Shown piece by piece: positions 33,764 through 42,899 of a DNA stretch of 64,000 bases. The stretch comes from Pseudoxanthomonas wuyuanensis (GTDB lineage Bacteria; Pseudomonadota; Gammaproteobacteria; Xanthomonadales; Xanthomonadaceae). The position numbers and the translations under genes were made by a program. A model generated the notes under the pieces. The model had not been told where the DNA came from. It saw nothing but the letters and a program-made list of their open reading frames with translations, and searched no databases. Location of the stretch: NCBI RefSeq assembly GCF_900215535.1, contig NZ_OCND01000001.1, forward strand, positions 62,001-126,000, read 5' to 3'. Position 1 is the stretch's first letter. The number at the start of each line of letters is the position of its first letter.

Positions 33764-34665
33764 CCGCCGAGTTCGACAAACTGGACAATCACTACCATCT
33801 GCAGCTTTCTGCGCTGATGGATGGCGCGCTGGCGCCGGACCAGGCGCGATTCCTGCTGCGCCGCCTGCAGCATGACGAAGAGCTGACCGGCTGCTGGGAA
33901 CGCTGGCAGCTGCTCGGCGACGTATTGCGCGGACAGGCGCAGGCGCCGGCACCGGCCGATTTCGCCGGCCGCGTGGCGTTGATGGTGGCGTCCGAACCGG
34001 CCCTGGCCGCAGCGGGCGCTTCGGTGGCCAATGCGGCAATCGGCCGCAACCGCCTGGCCCGCTGGGGCGGCGGTGCGCTGGCGGCTTCGTTGGCGCTGGT
34101 CGCGCTGTTCATGGCGCGCCAGCAACTGGCCGACGACGGCGTCCCGGCGCCGGTGCCGAGCGTCGCCACCCAATCCCCCGGCCAGACCCCTGACGTTACC
34201 GAGGCCGGCGCCACCTTGGCTGAAGCTTCGACTGCCGCTTCGGCCGGCACCGAGGCGGCAGCATCGCTGGCCGCCGCCACGGTCGCGGTCGCCAGCGTGC
34301 CGCGGCGGCAGGACAGCGCCAGCCGCGGCAGCGCCACCCGCAACCAGCAAGCGGCACGCAGCGCGGCCGCGCGGGTCGCCCGCGAGCCTATCCGTGCGGT
34401 GGCCGCCGTTTCCGAGCCGCTGCCGCCGGCGAACGCTGCCGCGGCGCCCATTGCCGTGCAGCGGGTGGACAATCCGTTCGCAGCCACGCCGCTGGACACG
34501 CCGCAGGCACGGCCGTGGCCGCGTTCGGCGCTGCCGCAGTATTCGGCCGGTGGCTTCAATGCCGGACTCAGCAGCGGACAGTCCGGGCAGACCTTCTATC
34601 CGTTCGAGCCGCGCTTGCCGGCCTCGCCGCCGGTTGCCCTGCCCGAGTCGGACGCGCAGGACTGA
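33760..34665 (+). CDS. rseA: Anti-sigma-E factor RseA/MucA-like
   Basis: 301 residues. The N-terminal 90 residues match the RseA cytoplasmic domain (HYHLQLSALMDGALAPDQAR and LTGCWERWQLLGDVLRGQ). A membrane segment follows at about 107-123 (GGALAASLALVALFMA). The periplasmic part is long, Ala/Pro-rich and low in order, ending FEPRLPASPPVALPESDAQD. It should hold RpoE at the membrane until regulated proteolysis. The start overlaps the rpoE stop. RseB is not adjacent, as mucD follows directly. Confidence 0.92.
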   Translation: MTAEFDKLDNHYHLQLSALMDGALAPDQARFLLRRLQHDEELTGCWERWQLLGDVLRGQAQAPAPADFAGRVALMVASEPALAAAGASVANAAIGRNRLARWGGGALAASLALVALFMARQQLADDGVPAPVPSVATQSPGQTPDVTEAGATLAEASTAASAGTEAAASLAAATVAVASVPRRQDSASRGSATRNQQAARSAAARVAREPIRAVAAVSEPLPPANAAAAPIAVQRVDNPFAATPLDTPQARPWPRSALPQYSAGGFNAGLSSGQSGQTFYPFEPRLPASPPVALPESDAQD

Positions 34666-34755
34666 CCGCGACGTCCGCGCCTGCGCCGGTTCGCTCCACC
34701 GCGGCTGGGATGCCCGCCGCTCTCCGTTCTCTCTCACTATCGAGGCATGCTTTCG

Positions 34756-36258
34756 ATGATCCACAGCGCCCGTAAGCCTTTGTTGACCCTGCTGATGCTG
34801 ACCACGCCGCTGGCCGCGTGCGCGCAGCAGCCGGAGTCCGCGCCGCAGCCGGCAATCGCCGCGCCTGTCGCGGCGCAGTCCAGCGCCCCGCAGTTGGTGA
34901 CCGGATTGCCGGATTTCACCGCACTGGTGGAACAGGTCGGTCCCGGCGTGGTCAACATCGAGGCGCGCAGCAGCGGCCGCCAGTCGACCCGCGGGCAGAT
35001 GCAGGAAGACGAGATCCCCGAATTCTTCCGCCGCATGCTGCCGCCGGGCATCCAGATGCCCGAACCGGGGCAGGGCCGCCGCGGCGTTTCGATGGGTTCG
35101 GGCTTCATCATTTCCGACGACGGCTACGTGCTGACCAACCATCACGTCATCGACGGCGCCGACGAAGTGAAGGTGCGTTTGCCGGACCGCCGCGAATTCA
35201 CCGCCAAGGTGGTCGGCAGCGACCAGCAGTACGATGTGGCGCTGCTGAAGATCGACGGCAAGAGCCTGCCGACCGTGCGCCTGGGCAGCTCGGCGACGGT
35301 CAAGCCCGGCCAATGGGTGGTCGCCATCGGTTCGCCGCTGGGGCTGGACCATTCGGTCACCGCCGGCATCATCAGCGCCACCGGGCGCAGCGCCTCGGCC
35401 GAGCAGCGCTACGTGCCGTTCATCCAGACCGACGTGGCCATCAACCAGGGCAACTCCGGCGGTCCGCTGCTCAATACCCGCGGTGAAGTGGTCGGCATCA
35501 ATTCGCAGATCTTCTCGATGTCCGGCGGCTACATGGGCATCAGCTTCGCGATTCCGGTCGATCTGGCGATGAGCGCGGTGGATCAGTTGAAGAAGAGCGG
35601 GCGGGTCAGCCGTGGTCAGTTGGGTGTTATTGTCGAGCCGCTGGACAGCGCCAAGGCCAAGGGCCTGAAGGTGCCAGATGCGCGCGGCGCGTTGGTCAAC
35701 CAGGTGCTGGACGATAGCCCGGCTGCCAAGGCGGGCATCGAGATCGGTGATGTCATAACTTCGTTCAATGGTTCTGCCGTCAACCAGTCCAGCGAACTCC
35801 CGCCCCTGGTCGGTGCATTGACACCAGGTTCGCGCGCCAAGGTCACGGTGCTGCGCGAGGGCAAGCCGCGCGAGTTCACGGTGACCTTGACGGAGCTGGA
35901 CGAAGGCACGGGTACGGCGGCAGCGCCGTCGCAGAGCGCGCCTGGTGCGCCATCGGCGGCCCCGGCGACCAATGCGCTGGGCATCGTCGCGCAGGAAGTC
36001 GACGCCAACGCGCGCCGCCAGTTGGGCCTGAAGAGCGGCGAAGGCGTGATGATCAGTCGCGTGACCGGTACGGCGGCCCGCGAGGCAGGGTTGGCGCCGG
36101 GCATGGTCATCCTGCAGGTGGGGCGCACTGCGGTCGGCAGTCCGGCGGAGTTGAACCGCCAACTGGCCTCCGCCCGGCCAGGCGATACGGTGATGCTGCT
36201 GGTACGGCGCGGTGGCGCCACGACCTTCATCCCGGTAGTTGTGGAAAAAGCGGACTGA
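34756..36258 (+). CDS. mucD: Periplasmic serine protease of the DegP/MucD family
   Basis: About 500 residues. The catalytic triad is His130 (VLTNHHVIDGAD), Asp160 (DQQYDVALLKIDG) and Ser234 (AINQGNSGGPLLN). Two PDZ domains follow (about 275-375 and 405-500), each with the binding loop (RGQLGVIVEPL, LGIVAQEVD). It should degrade misfolded envelope proteins and feed back on RpoE. The ATG at 34756 has GAGG at better spacing than the ATG at 34747. The signal ends LAAC (19-22), which fits a lipobox, so the protease may be membrane-anchored. A terminator at 36314 closes the operon. Confidence 0.93.
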   Translation: MIHSARKPLLTLLMLTTPLAACAQQPESAPQPAIAAPVAAQSSAPQLVTGLPDFTALVEQVGPGVVNIEARSSGRQSTRGQMQEDEIPEFFRRMLPPGIQMPEPGQGRRGVSMGSGFIISDDGYVLTNHHVIDGADEVKVRLPDRREFTAKVVGSDQQYDVALLKIDGKSLPTVRLGSSATVKPGQWVVAIGSPLGLDHSVTAGIISATGRSASAEQRYVPFIQTDVAINQGNSGGPLLNTRGEVVGINSQIFSMSGGYMGISFAIPVDLAMSAVDQLKKSGRVSRGQLGVIVEPLDSAKAKGLKVPDARGALVNQVLDDSPAAKAGIEIGDVITSFNGSAVNQSSELPPLVGALTPGSRAKVTVLREGKPREFTVTLTELDEGTGTAAAPSQSAPGAPSAAPATNALGIVAQEVDANARRQLGLKSGEGVMISRVTGTAAREAGLAPGMVILQVGRTAVGSPAELNRQLASARPGDTVMLLVRRGGATTFIPVVVEKAD

Positions 36259-36313
36259 GTTCTGCTTGCCCTCCGGCCGCGTCCTGCGGCCGGCCAGCAG
36301 GCATCAGCCGCCA

Positions 36314-36343
36314 GGCCCGCCGCATCGCCGCGGCGGGCCTTTT
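36314..36343 (+). terminator. Intrinsic terminator after mucD
   Basis: GGCCCGCCG (36314-36322), an 8-base loop and CGGCGGGCC (36331-36339) form a 9-bp stem followed by TTTT. It separates the rpoE-rseA-mucD unit from lepA. Confidence 0.88.
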
Positions 36344-36431
36344 GCTGTCGGGGCCAATCGACGGTCCCGGCCGTGCGATAATGCCGCGTTAATCCCGACC
36401 ACTTCCGACGACGGCTGCGGCCGCCGCCCCT

Positions 36432-38240
36432 ATGTCCTCTGATTCCATGCGGTTGATCCGCAACTTCTCCATCATTGCCCATGTCGATCACGGCAAATCC
36501 ACCCTGGCCGACCGGATCATCCAGATCTGCGGCGGCCTGCAGGCCCGTGAGATGGAGGCCCAGGTACTCGACTCCAACCCGATCGAGCGCGAGCGCGGCA
36601 TCACCATCAAGGCGCAGTCGGTGTCGCTGCCGTATACCGCGCGCGACGGCCAGACCTACCAGTTGAACTTCATCGACACCCCCGGCCATGTCGACTTCAG
36701 CTACGAAGTCAGCCGCTCGCTGGCCGCCTGCGAGGGCGCGCTGCTGGTGGTCGATGCCGCGCAGGGCGTGGAGGCGCAGTCGGTGGCCAACTGCTACACC
36801 GCGGTCGAGCAGGGCCTGGAAGTGGTGCCGGTACTGAACAAGATCGATTTGCCCACCGCCGACATCGAGCGCGCCAAGGCCGAGATCGAGGCGGTCATCG
36901 GCATCGATGCCGAGGACGCGGTGGCGGTCAGCGCCAAGACCGGCCTGAATGTGGAAGAGGTGCTGGAGGCGATCGTCCGCCGCATCCCGCCGCCGGTGCC
37001 GCGCGATACCGACAAGCTGCAGGCGCTGATCATCGATTCCTGGTTCGACAACTACCTGGGCGTGGTCTCGCTGGTGCGGGTGATGCAGGGCGAGATCGGC
37101 CCGAAGAGCAAGATCCTGGTCATGTCGACCGGGCGCACCCATGAGGTCGACAAGGTCGGCGTGTTCACCCCCAAGCGCAAGGAGCTGAAGAAGCTCGGCG
37201 CCGGCGAGGTGGGCTGGATCACCGCCAGCATCAAGGACGTGCACGGCGCCCCGGTCGGCGACACGCTGACGCTGGCCGGCGACCCGGCGCCGGGACCGCT
37301 GCCGGGTTTCCAGGAAATGCAGCCGCGCGTGTTCGCCGGCCTGTTCCCGGTCAATGCCGAGGACTACCCGGCGCTGCGCGAGGCGCTGGAAAAGCTGCGC
37401 CTGAACGATGCCGCGCTGCGCTTCGAGCCGGAAAGCTCCGAAGCCATGGGTTTCGGCTTCCGCTGCGGCTTCCTGGGCATGCTGCACATGGAGATCGTGC
37501 AGGAGCGGCTGGAACGCGAGTACGACCTGGATCTGATCACCACGGCCCCGACGGTGGTGTATGAAGTACTGAAGACCGATGGCACGGTGCTTTCGCTGGA
37601 CAATCCGGCCAAACTGCCGCAGTCGAACCTGATCGACGAGGTACGCGAACCGATCATCCGCGCCAACATCCTGACCCCGGAAGCCTACATCGGCGCCATC
37701 ATCAAGCTGTGCGAGGAAAAGCGCGGCGTGCAGATCGGCATCCAGTACCTGGCCAGCCAGGTGCAGATCAGCTACGAGTTGCCGATGGCCGAAGTGGTGC
37801 TGGATTTCTTCGACAAGCTGAAGTCGGTCAGCCGCGGCTACGCCTCGCTGGACTATGCGTTCCTGCGCTTCCAGCCGGGCCCGTTCGTGCGGCTGGACAC
37901 GCTGATCAACGGCGACAAGGTGGATGCGCTGAGCCTGATCGTGCACCGCAGCCATGCCGACCGCCGCGGACGCGAACTGACCGAGAAGATGCGCGAACTG
38001 ATTCCGCGGCAGATGTTCGATGTGGCCATCCAGGCCGCGGTGGGCTCGCAGATCATCGCCCGCAGCACGGTCAAGGCGATGCGCAAGAACGTGCTGGCCA
38101 AATGCTATGGTGGCGACATCAGCCGCAAGAAGAAGCTCCTCGAGAAGCAGAAAGAGGGCAAGAAGCGGATGAAGCAGGTGGGCCGCGTGGAGATTCCGCA
38201 GGAAGCCTTCCTGGCGGTGTTGCAGGTGGATAGCAAATAA
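36432..38240 (+). CDS. lepA: Elongation factor 4 (LepA)
   Basis: 602 residues. GTPase motifs are AHVDHGKST (G1), RGIT (G2), DTPGHVDF (G3), NKID (G4) and SAKTG (G5). Domain II, the EF-G-like fold and the LepA-specific C-terminus ([20 protein letters not shown]) are all present. LepA promotes back-translocation and ribosome assembly. ATG 36432 is used, and ATG 36447 ([10 protein letters not shown]) would also match family lengths. No Shine-Dalgarno is visible. lepB follows after a mirrored repeat. Confidence 0.97.
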   Translation: MSSDSMRLIRNFSIIAHVDHGKSTLADRIIQICGGLQAREMEAQVLDSNPIERERGITIKAQSVSLPYTARDGQTYQLNFIDTPGHVDFSYEVSRSLAACEGALLVVDAAQGVEAQSVANCYTAVEQGLEVVPVLNKIDLPTADIERAKAEIEAVIGIDAEDAVAVSAKTGLNVEEVLEAIVRRIPPPVPRDTDKLQALIIDSWFDNYLGVVSLVRVMQGEIGPKSKILVMSTGRTHEVDKVGVFTPKRKELKKLGAGEVGWITASIKDVHGAPVGDTLTLAGDPAPGPLPGFQEMQPRVFAGLFPVNAEDYPALREALEKLRLNDAALRFEPESSEAMGFGFRCGFLGMLHMEIVQERLEREYDLDLITTAPTVVYEVLKTDGTVLSLDNPAKLPQSNLIDEVREPIIRANILTPEAYIGAIIKLCEEKRGVQIGIQYLASQVQISYELPMAEVVLDFFDKLKSVSRGYASLDYAFLRFQPGPFVRLDTLINGDKVDALSLIVHRSHADRRGRELTEKMRELIPRQMFDVAIQAAVGSQIIARSTVKAMRKNVLAKCYGGDISRKKKLLEKQKEGKKRMKQVGRVEIPQEAFLAVLQVDSK

Positions 38241-38243
38241 CGG

Positions 38244-38338
38244 GAGCAGGGAGTCGGGAATGGGGAATCGGAGCGCCATGAAACCCGGATGTCCGTTCCC
38301 GCTTTCTCCATTCCCGACTCCCTATTCTCGATTCCCGT
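38244..38338. repeat. Mirrored purine/pyrimidine block between lepA and lepB
   Basis: GGAGTCGGGAATGGGGAATC (near 38249) after lepA is matched by the pyrimidine block CATTCCCGACTCCCTATTCT (near 38310) before lepB. They are long near-complements, able to pair across a loop of about 40 bases. Confidence 0.7.
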
Positions 38339-38351
38339 TCTAGGAAAACGT

Positions 38352-39146
38352 ATGGTCTGGTTCGAAACAATCCTCGTCGTGTTGACCGTGCTGACCGGCG
38401 TCATCTGGCTGCTGGACAAGCTGTTCTTCGCCAAACGGCGCGCCGCCCGCGGCGGCCTGCTCGACGAAGAGCCGGTGCTGGTCGATTATTCGCGCGCGTT
38501 CTTCCCGGTGCTGGCCATCGTGCTGGTGCTGCGCAGCTTCGTTGCCGAACCGTACAAGATTCCGTCCAGTTCGATGATGCCCAACCTGCTGATCGGCGAT
38601 TTCATCCTGGTCAACAAGTTCGCCTACGGCCTGCGCCTGCCGATCAACAACCAGAAGGTTGTCGCCATCGGCGAGCCCAAGCGCGGCGACGTGGTGGTGT
38701 TCAAGCCGCCGCACGACCCGCAGAACAACTGGATCAAGCGGGTCATCGGCTTGCCGGGCGATCGCATCGGCTTCCAGGGCAATACCGTGTCCATCAACGG
38801 CCAGGCGTTGACCTACCAGACCATCGGCACCTACAGCGGCCGCGGGGTGGCCTTCGGCATGGACAGCGCGGCCCTGCTGGAAGAGCAGCTGCCGGGCCGT
38901 CCGCACCAGATCCTGGAGGGGCTGGACCGCCACGTCGGCGAGGGCGAGTGGCTGGTCCCGGCCGGGCACTATTTCGTCATGGGCGACAATCGTGATAATA
39001 GCGAGGACGGCCGGCTGTGGACCCAGAGCCACTTCCTGCCGGAAGAGAACCTGCGCGGCAAGGCGTTCCTGATCTGGCTGAACTGCGAAGGATGGTTCTG
39101 CAAGGGCAGTTTCGACGCATCGCGGATCGGCAACCGCATCCAGTAG
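38352..39146 (+). CDS. lepB: Signal peptidase I
   Basis: 264 residues from ATG 38352, with AGGAAA upstream. There are two N-terminal membrane segments (about 4-22 and 49-65). The catalytic Ser74 is in YKIPSSSMMPNLLIGD and Lys129 in NNWIKRVIGLPGDRI. The box E motif is VMGDNRDNSEDGRLW. LepB removes signal peptides from exported proteins on the outer face of the inner membrane. lepA-lepB order is conserved. A start at 38289 would lie inside the repeat and is rejected. Confidence 0.96.
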   Translation: MVWFETILVVLTVLTGVIWLLDKLFFAKRRAARGGLLDEEPVLVDYSRAFFPVLAIVLVLRSFVAEPYKIPSSSMMPNLLIGDFILVNKFAYGLRLPINNQKVVAIGEPKRGDVVVFKPPHDPQNNWIKRVIGLPGDRIGFQGNTVSINGQALTYQTIGTYSGRGVAFGMDSAALLEEQLPGRPHQILEGLDRHVGEGEWLVPAGHYFVMGDNRDNSEDGRLWTQSHFLPEENLRGKAFLIWLNCEGWFCKGSFDASRIGNRIQ

Positions 39147-39192
39147 CGCGGTCCGGCCACACACTTCAACGCGGTATTACGGGGGATAGGCA

Positions 39193-39573
39193 ATGAAGCG
39201 CAAGCAGAGCGGCATGACGTTGATCGGCTTTCTGGTGGTGCTGGCGGTGGTCGGTTTTGCCGCCTATATCGGCATGAAGCTGTTCCCGATGTACCAGGAG
39301 TACTACGCCGTGCGGTCGGCGATGAAGGGACTGGCATCGGAGCCGGGTATCGGCGACATGGATCCTTCCAAGATCCAGGATCTGTTCTTCCGCCGCCTCT
39401 ACATCAACTATTCGGAAAGCGTGAAGAAGAACAACGTCAAGATCGAACGCATGGAGGGCGGCTGGAACATGAAGGTCAGCTACGAAGTGCGTCGTCCGAT
39501 GGTCGGCAACCTGGATGTGGTCGGCGTGTTCAACACCGAACAGGCGCTGACCCGCAAGGGTTCGGCGGAATAG
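39193..39573 (+). CDS. DUF4845 membrane protein
   Basis: 126 residues from ATG 39193 behind GGGGGAT. A pilin-like N-terminus, KQSGMTLIGFLVVLAVVGFA, is a single membrane segment at about 8-28. The rest is a small soluble domain (EYYAVRSAMKGLASEPGIGD, YINYSESVKKNNVKI). DUF4845 genes sit between lepB and rnc in many beta- and gammaproteobacteria, as here. The prepilin-like opening lacks the conserved GFTLIE wording, so pilin processing is uncertain. Function unknown. Confidence 0.85.
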   Translation: MKRKQSGMTLIGFLVVLAVVGFAAYIGMKLFPMYQEYYAVRSAMKGLASEPGIGDMDPSKIQDLFFRRLYINYSESVKKNNVKIERMEGGWNMKVSYEVRRPMVGNLDVVGVFNTEQALTRKGSAE

Positions 39574-39576
39574 GGT

Positions 39577-40239
39577 TTGCCTGTCGATCGCATCGGACAT
39601 GGTTTCGCCAATCAGGGTTTGCTTGCGCAGGCCCTGACCCATCGCAGCGCCGGTGCGCCGCATAACGAGCGGCTGGAGTTCCTGGGCGACAGCGTGGTCA
39701 ACCTGCTGGTCGCCGAGGCCCTGTTCGAGCGCTGGCCGAAGGCCGACGAGGGCGCACTGACCCGCGCCCGCGCCGAACTGGTGCGCGAAGCCTCGCTGGC
39801 CGCCATCGCGCGCCAGCTGGAGCTGGGGGCGCGGCTGACGATGGGACCGGGCGAGATGAAATCCGGCGGCCATCGGCGCGATTCGATCCTGGCCGATGCG
39901 CTTGAGGCGGTGGTTGCCGCCGTCTACCTGGATGCCGGGTTCGAAACCTGCCGCGCGGTCGTGCTGCCCTGGTTCGAGCCGCTGCTGGATGCGCTGCCGG
40001 TAGGGCGCCCGGAAAAGGATGCCAAGACCCGGTTGCAGGAGTGGCTGCAGGCCCGGCAACGTCCATTGCCGGCCTACGAACTGGTCGCCGAAAGCGGCGA
40101 CGATCACGCCAAGAGCTTTCTGGTCAGATGCCTGACGCTGGACCCGCCGCTGATGGCGGAGGGCGAGGGAACCTCGCGTCGCAATGCCGAGCAGCTTGCG
40201 GCGGCGGCGTTGATAGAACAGCTGGATGCCTTCAGATGA
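39577..40239 (+). CDS. rnc: Ribonuclease III
   Basis: 220 residues from a TTG start at 39577, as there is no in-frame ATG or GTG near. The RNase III signature [20 protein letters not shown] contains the catalytic Glu and Asp. The second acidic site is [20 protein letters not shown]. The dsRNA-binding domain ([20 protein letters not shown]) ends the protein. RNase III processes rRNA and structured mRNA. It starts 3 bp after the DUF4845 gene, and its stop overlaps the era start. Confidence 0.95.
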   Translation: MPVDRIGHGFANQGLLAQALTHRSAGAPHNERLEFLGDSVVNLLVAEALFERWPKADEGALTRARAELVREASLAAIARQLELGARLTMGPGEMKSGGHRRDSILADALEAVVAAVYLDAGFETCRAVVLPWFEPLLDALPVGRPEKDAKTRLQEWLQARQRPLPAYELVAESGDDHAKSFLVRCLTLDPPLMAEGEGTSRRNAEQLAAAALIEQLDAFR

Positions 40240-41189
40240 GCACCGTGGTGAACCAGACAACACCCCATCGCAGCGGCAGCGTGGCCGTGATCGGCCGCCC
40301 CAATGTCGGCAAGTCGACCCTGACCAACGCCCTGGTCGGGGCCAAGATCAGCATCGTTTCCAACCGGCCGCAGACCACCCGCCACCGGCTGCTGGGCATC
40401 GCCACCTTTGCCGCCGGCAAGGACGCGCCGGCCGGGCAGATCGCGCTGGTGGACACGCCGGGCCTGCACAGGCAGCAGGGCAAATTTTCCGCCTCGGCGA
40501 TGAGCAAGGTGATGAACCGGGCCGCGCGCGGCGCGCTGGAAGGCGTGGACGCGGCGATGCTGGTGATCGAAGCCGGGCGCTGGGACGACGAAGACACCCT
40601 GGCCTACAACGTGCTCAGCGATGCCGGCATCCCGGTACTGCTGATCGTCAACAAGATCGACCGTCTGCGCGACAAATCCGCGTTGCTGCCGTTCCTGGCG
40701 CAGGTCAGCCAGGGCCGTACCTTCGCCGGCGTGCATCCGGTTTCCGCGCTCAAGCGCAACGGACTGGACGCCCTGGTCAAAGAGTTGCTGATGCTGCTGC
40801 CGGAGGCGCCGCCGATGTTCGGCGAAGACGAGATCACCGACCGCAGCGAGCGTTTCCTGGCCGGCGAACTGGTGCGTGAGCAGCTGATGCGCCAACTTGG
40901 CGCCGAGCTTCCCTACGCCACGACGGTGGAAATCGAACGTTTTGCCGAAGACACCTCGTTGAAGCAGGGCGAACTGCTGCGCATCGGCGCGGTGATCTGG
41001 GTGGAGCGCGAGAGCCAGAAAGCCATCGTCATCGGCAAAGGCGGAGCGCGCCTGAAGGAAATCGGCAGCAAGTCGCGGTTGCAGATGGAGCGGTTGTTCG
41101 GCCGCAAGGTCTTCCTGGAAACCTGGGTGCGCGTACGCGAAGGCTGGTCGGACGACGAGACCGCGCTGAAAGCGTTCGGATATGAGTAG
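40236..41189 (+). CDS. era: Ribosome-assembly GTPase Era
   Basis: 317 residues. GTPase motifs are GRPNVGKST (20-28), RPQTTRHR (switch I), DTPGL, NKID and the G5 segment [10 protein letters not shown]. The C-terminal KH domain has the [16 protein letters not shown] signature and ends ALKAFGYE. Era binds the 3' end of 16S rRNA during 30S maturation. It is coupled to rnc by ATGA. Confidence 0.97.
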   Translation: MSTVVNQTTPHRSGSVAVIGRPNVGKSTLTNALVGAKISIVSNRPQTTRHRLLGIATFAAGKDAPAGQIALVDTPGLHRQQGKFSASAMSKVMNRAARGALEGVDAAMLVIEAGRWDDEDTLAYNVLSDAGIPVLLIVNKIDRLRDKSALLPFLAQVSQGRTFAGVHPVSALKRNGLDALVKELLMLLPEAPPMFGEDEITDRSERFLAGELVREQLMRQLGAELPYATTVEIERFAEDTSLKQGELLRIGAVIWVERESQKAIVIGKGGARLKEIGSKSRLQMERLFGRKVFLETWVRVREGWSDDETALKAFGYE

Positions 41190-41197
41190 CGGCGAAG

Positions 41198-41280
41198 GGT
41201 AAACGGTAGATGGTGAAGGGCGGACAGCGCTGTTTCTCTTTACTCTTTACTCCTGACCCTTTGCCATTCGCTGCTTTCCT
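41198..41280. repeat. Mirrored purine/pyrimidine block between era and recO
   Basis: GAAGGGTAAACGGTAGATGG and GTGAAGGGC (41197-41221) are followed by TTTACTCTTTACTCCTGACC (41239-41258) and CTTTGCC, just before the recO ATG. The two halves are loosely complementary. Confidence 0.55.
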
Positions 41281-41281
41281 C

Positions 41282-42016
41282 ATGCGCATAACCGGCGAAT
41301 CCGCCTTCGTCCTGCATACGCGGCACTGGCGCGAGACCAGCCTGCTGGTCGAGGTGCTGGGCGAGGAGCACGGCCGCATCGGCCTGGTCGCCCGCGGCGT
41401 GCAGGGGCCCAAACGGCATGTGTTGCGCGCGGCGCTGCAGCCGTTGCAGCATATTCGCCTGGACGCGGAGTTGCGCGGGGAACTGGCGCGGTTGATGACT
41501 GCCGAGGCGCTGGACGCCGCCCCGCGCCTGGCCGGCGACGCCGCCTTGGCGGCTTTCTACATCAACGAACTGGTCTTGCGATTGGCGCCGCGCCATGACC
41601 CGCATCCGGAGCTGTACCGGGCCTATGCGCGGGCGCGCGCGGATCTGGGCAAGGGAGATTCGCTGGCGTGGACATTGCGCCGGTTCGAACGCGACCTGCT
41701 GGAAGCGCTGGGTTCGGGATTCGCGCTGGATTGCGATGGCGACGGCATCGCCATCGATCCTGCCGCGCGCTACCGGCTGGATCCCGAACACGGCCCGCGC
41801 CGGCTGCTCAGCGACCGCGGGCGCGAGGACCGCAGCCAGGCGGCGACCGGGCGGGCATTGCTGGCGCTGGCCGGCGACCGGCAACCGGACAGCGAGGATC
41901 TGGCCAGTCTCAGGTTGGCCTTGCGCTCGGTACTGTCCCATCACCTGGGTGCGAAGGGGCTCAAATCCTGGGAAATGCTGGGCGACCTGGCGCGGTTGAC
42001 GCCGCGCCGCCCGTAG
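41282..42016 (+). CDS. recO: DNA repair protein RecO
   Basis: 244 residues from ATG 41282 ([20 protein letters not shown]). The OB-fold opening continues [20 protein letters not shown], followed by an all-helical C-terminal domain ([37 protein letters not shown] segment). RecO anneals SSB-coated DNA and works with RecR (9934). The C-terminus is [20 protein letters not shown]. Upstream starts such as 41210 fall in the repeat block. Confidence 0.93.
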   Translation: MRITGESAFVLHTRHWRETSLLVEVLGEEHGRIGLVARGVQGPKRHVLRAALQPLQHIRLDAELRGELARLMTAEALDAAPRLAGDAALAAFYINELVLRLAPRHDPHPELYRAYARARADLGKGDSLAWTLRRFERDLLEALGSGFALDCDGDGIAIDPAARYRLDPEHGPRRLLSDRGREDRSQAATGRALLALAGDRQPDSEDLASLRLALRSVLSHHLGAKGLKSWEMLGDLARLTPRRP

Positions 42017-42160
42017 CGCCGGAAGTTCCTGCCGGTGGCTGCGAACGCCGGTGCGGGGGGCGATATCACGCCCCGATGAAGCCCGACCGCTGGCCGATTG
42101 CCCCTAGGCAGCGGGTCCCGGCGGGACCGACCGCATGGAATGTCCCCCGGGCGGCAATGC
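42017..42160. other. Convergent gap between recO and the receiver-HPt gene
   Basis: 144 bp with several short GC hairpins (for example GGTCCCGGCGGGACC near 42114) but no U-tailed terminator. No gene is seen. Confidence 0.5.
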
Positions 42161-42883
42161 TCAACCGGCCGCGGCAAGCGCCCCGGCAGCGGCCTGGAAT
42201 TCGGTCCGTGCCTGCGGCGATGCCGGCGCGGCCTGCAGTTGCTGGACCGCCGCAGCCAGCCGTGCCGCGCCAACGAAACCGCAACTGGCGCGCAAGCGGT
42301 GCAATGCCGCCTGCAGCCCGGCGACATCGTCCGAACGCAACGCATCGGCGATCTTTTCGCAGACCGATGGCAGTTCGGCCAGGAACAAGCCACGCAGCTG
42401 TTCGACATGCTGCGCGTTGCCATGCAGCGCGCGCAGCGCCGCTTCGTCGTCCCAGTCGGCCATGGCATCGGCAGCGGCGGCCGGCGCGGTCTTCGAGGTC
42501 GCGCCGGCGGCCCCGGTCAGCGCGTCGCGGACCGCGGTTTGCAGCGCCTGCGCCGTCAGCGGTTTGACCAGCACCTGCGCAAAGCCCGCGTCCAGCAGTT
42601 GCTGGTGCAGCGCAGCCGACCCGTCGGCGGTGTGCGCGATTCCCGGCGTGGCGGGCGACCGTTGCCGCAGCCGGGCCAGCAGTTCGCTGCCACTGCCGTC
42701 GGGCAGGTTGGCGTCGATCAGCCACAGTGCATGGCCGCCGGCGCTGGCAAGCGCTGCGGCGCAATCGCCGGCGATATCCACATCTGCGGGCAACGCCTGC
42801 AGGACCGTGGACAGAAAGCGGCTGCTGATGGGGTCGTCTTCCACCAGCAGCAGGCGGGGCTTCATTGCGTGCTTGTCCGACAT
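42161..42883 (-). CDS. Response-regulator receiver domain fused to an HPt domain
   Basis: 240 residues from ATG 42883, with AGGA five bases upstream. ATG 42865 is an alternative. The receiver domain (about 8-122) keeps the acidic pocket Glu15-Asp16, the phospho-acceptor Asp57 (WLIDANLPDGSG) and Lys107 (VLVKPLT). An Ala-rich linker leads to an HPt domain (about 145-235) with the phospho-His195 in ALHRLRASCGFVGAARLA. It has no kinase or output domain, so it should pass phosphate between a separate hybrid kinase and another receiver. The partner is not in the window. Its start is only 16 bp from the divergent YdbH-like gene. Confidence 0.87.
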   Translation of the reverse strand: MSDKHAMKPRLLLVEDDPISSRFLSTVLQALPADVDIAGDCAAALASAGGHALWLIDANLPDGSGSELLARLRQRSPATPGIAHTADGSAALHQQLLDAGFAQVLVKPLTAQALQTAVRDALTGAAGATSKTAPAAAADAMADWDDEAALRALHGNAQHVEQLRGLFLAELPSVCEKIADALRSDDVAGLQAALHRLRASCGFVGAARLAAAVQQLQAAPASPQARTEFQAAAGALAAAG

Positions 42884-42899
42884 CGCTATCCTGCACTCC

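Noticed and set aside
33622..38279. Very long minus-strand open frames opposite rseA, mucD and lepA (846 and 887 codons)
   Set aside because: They lie antisense to well-supported genes in high-GC DNA, have no family motifs and are rich in His, Arg, Gln and Ala as expected for shadow frames.
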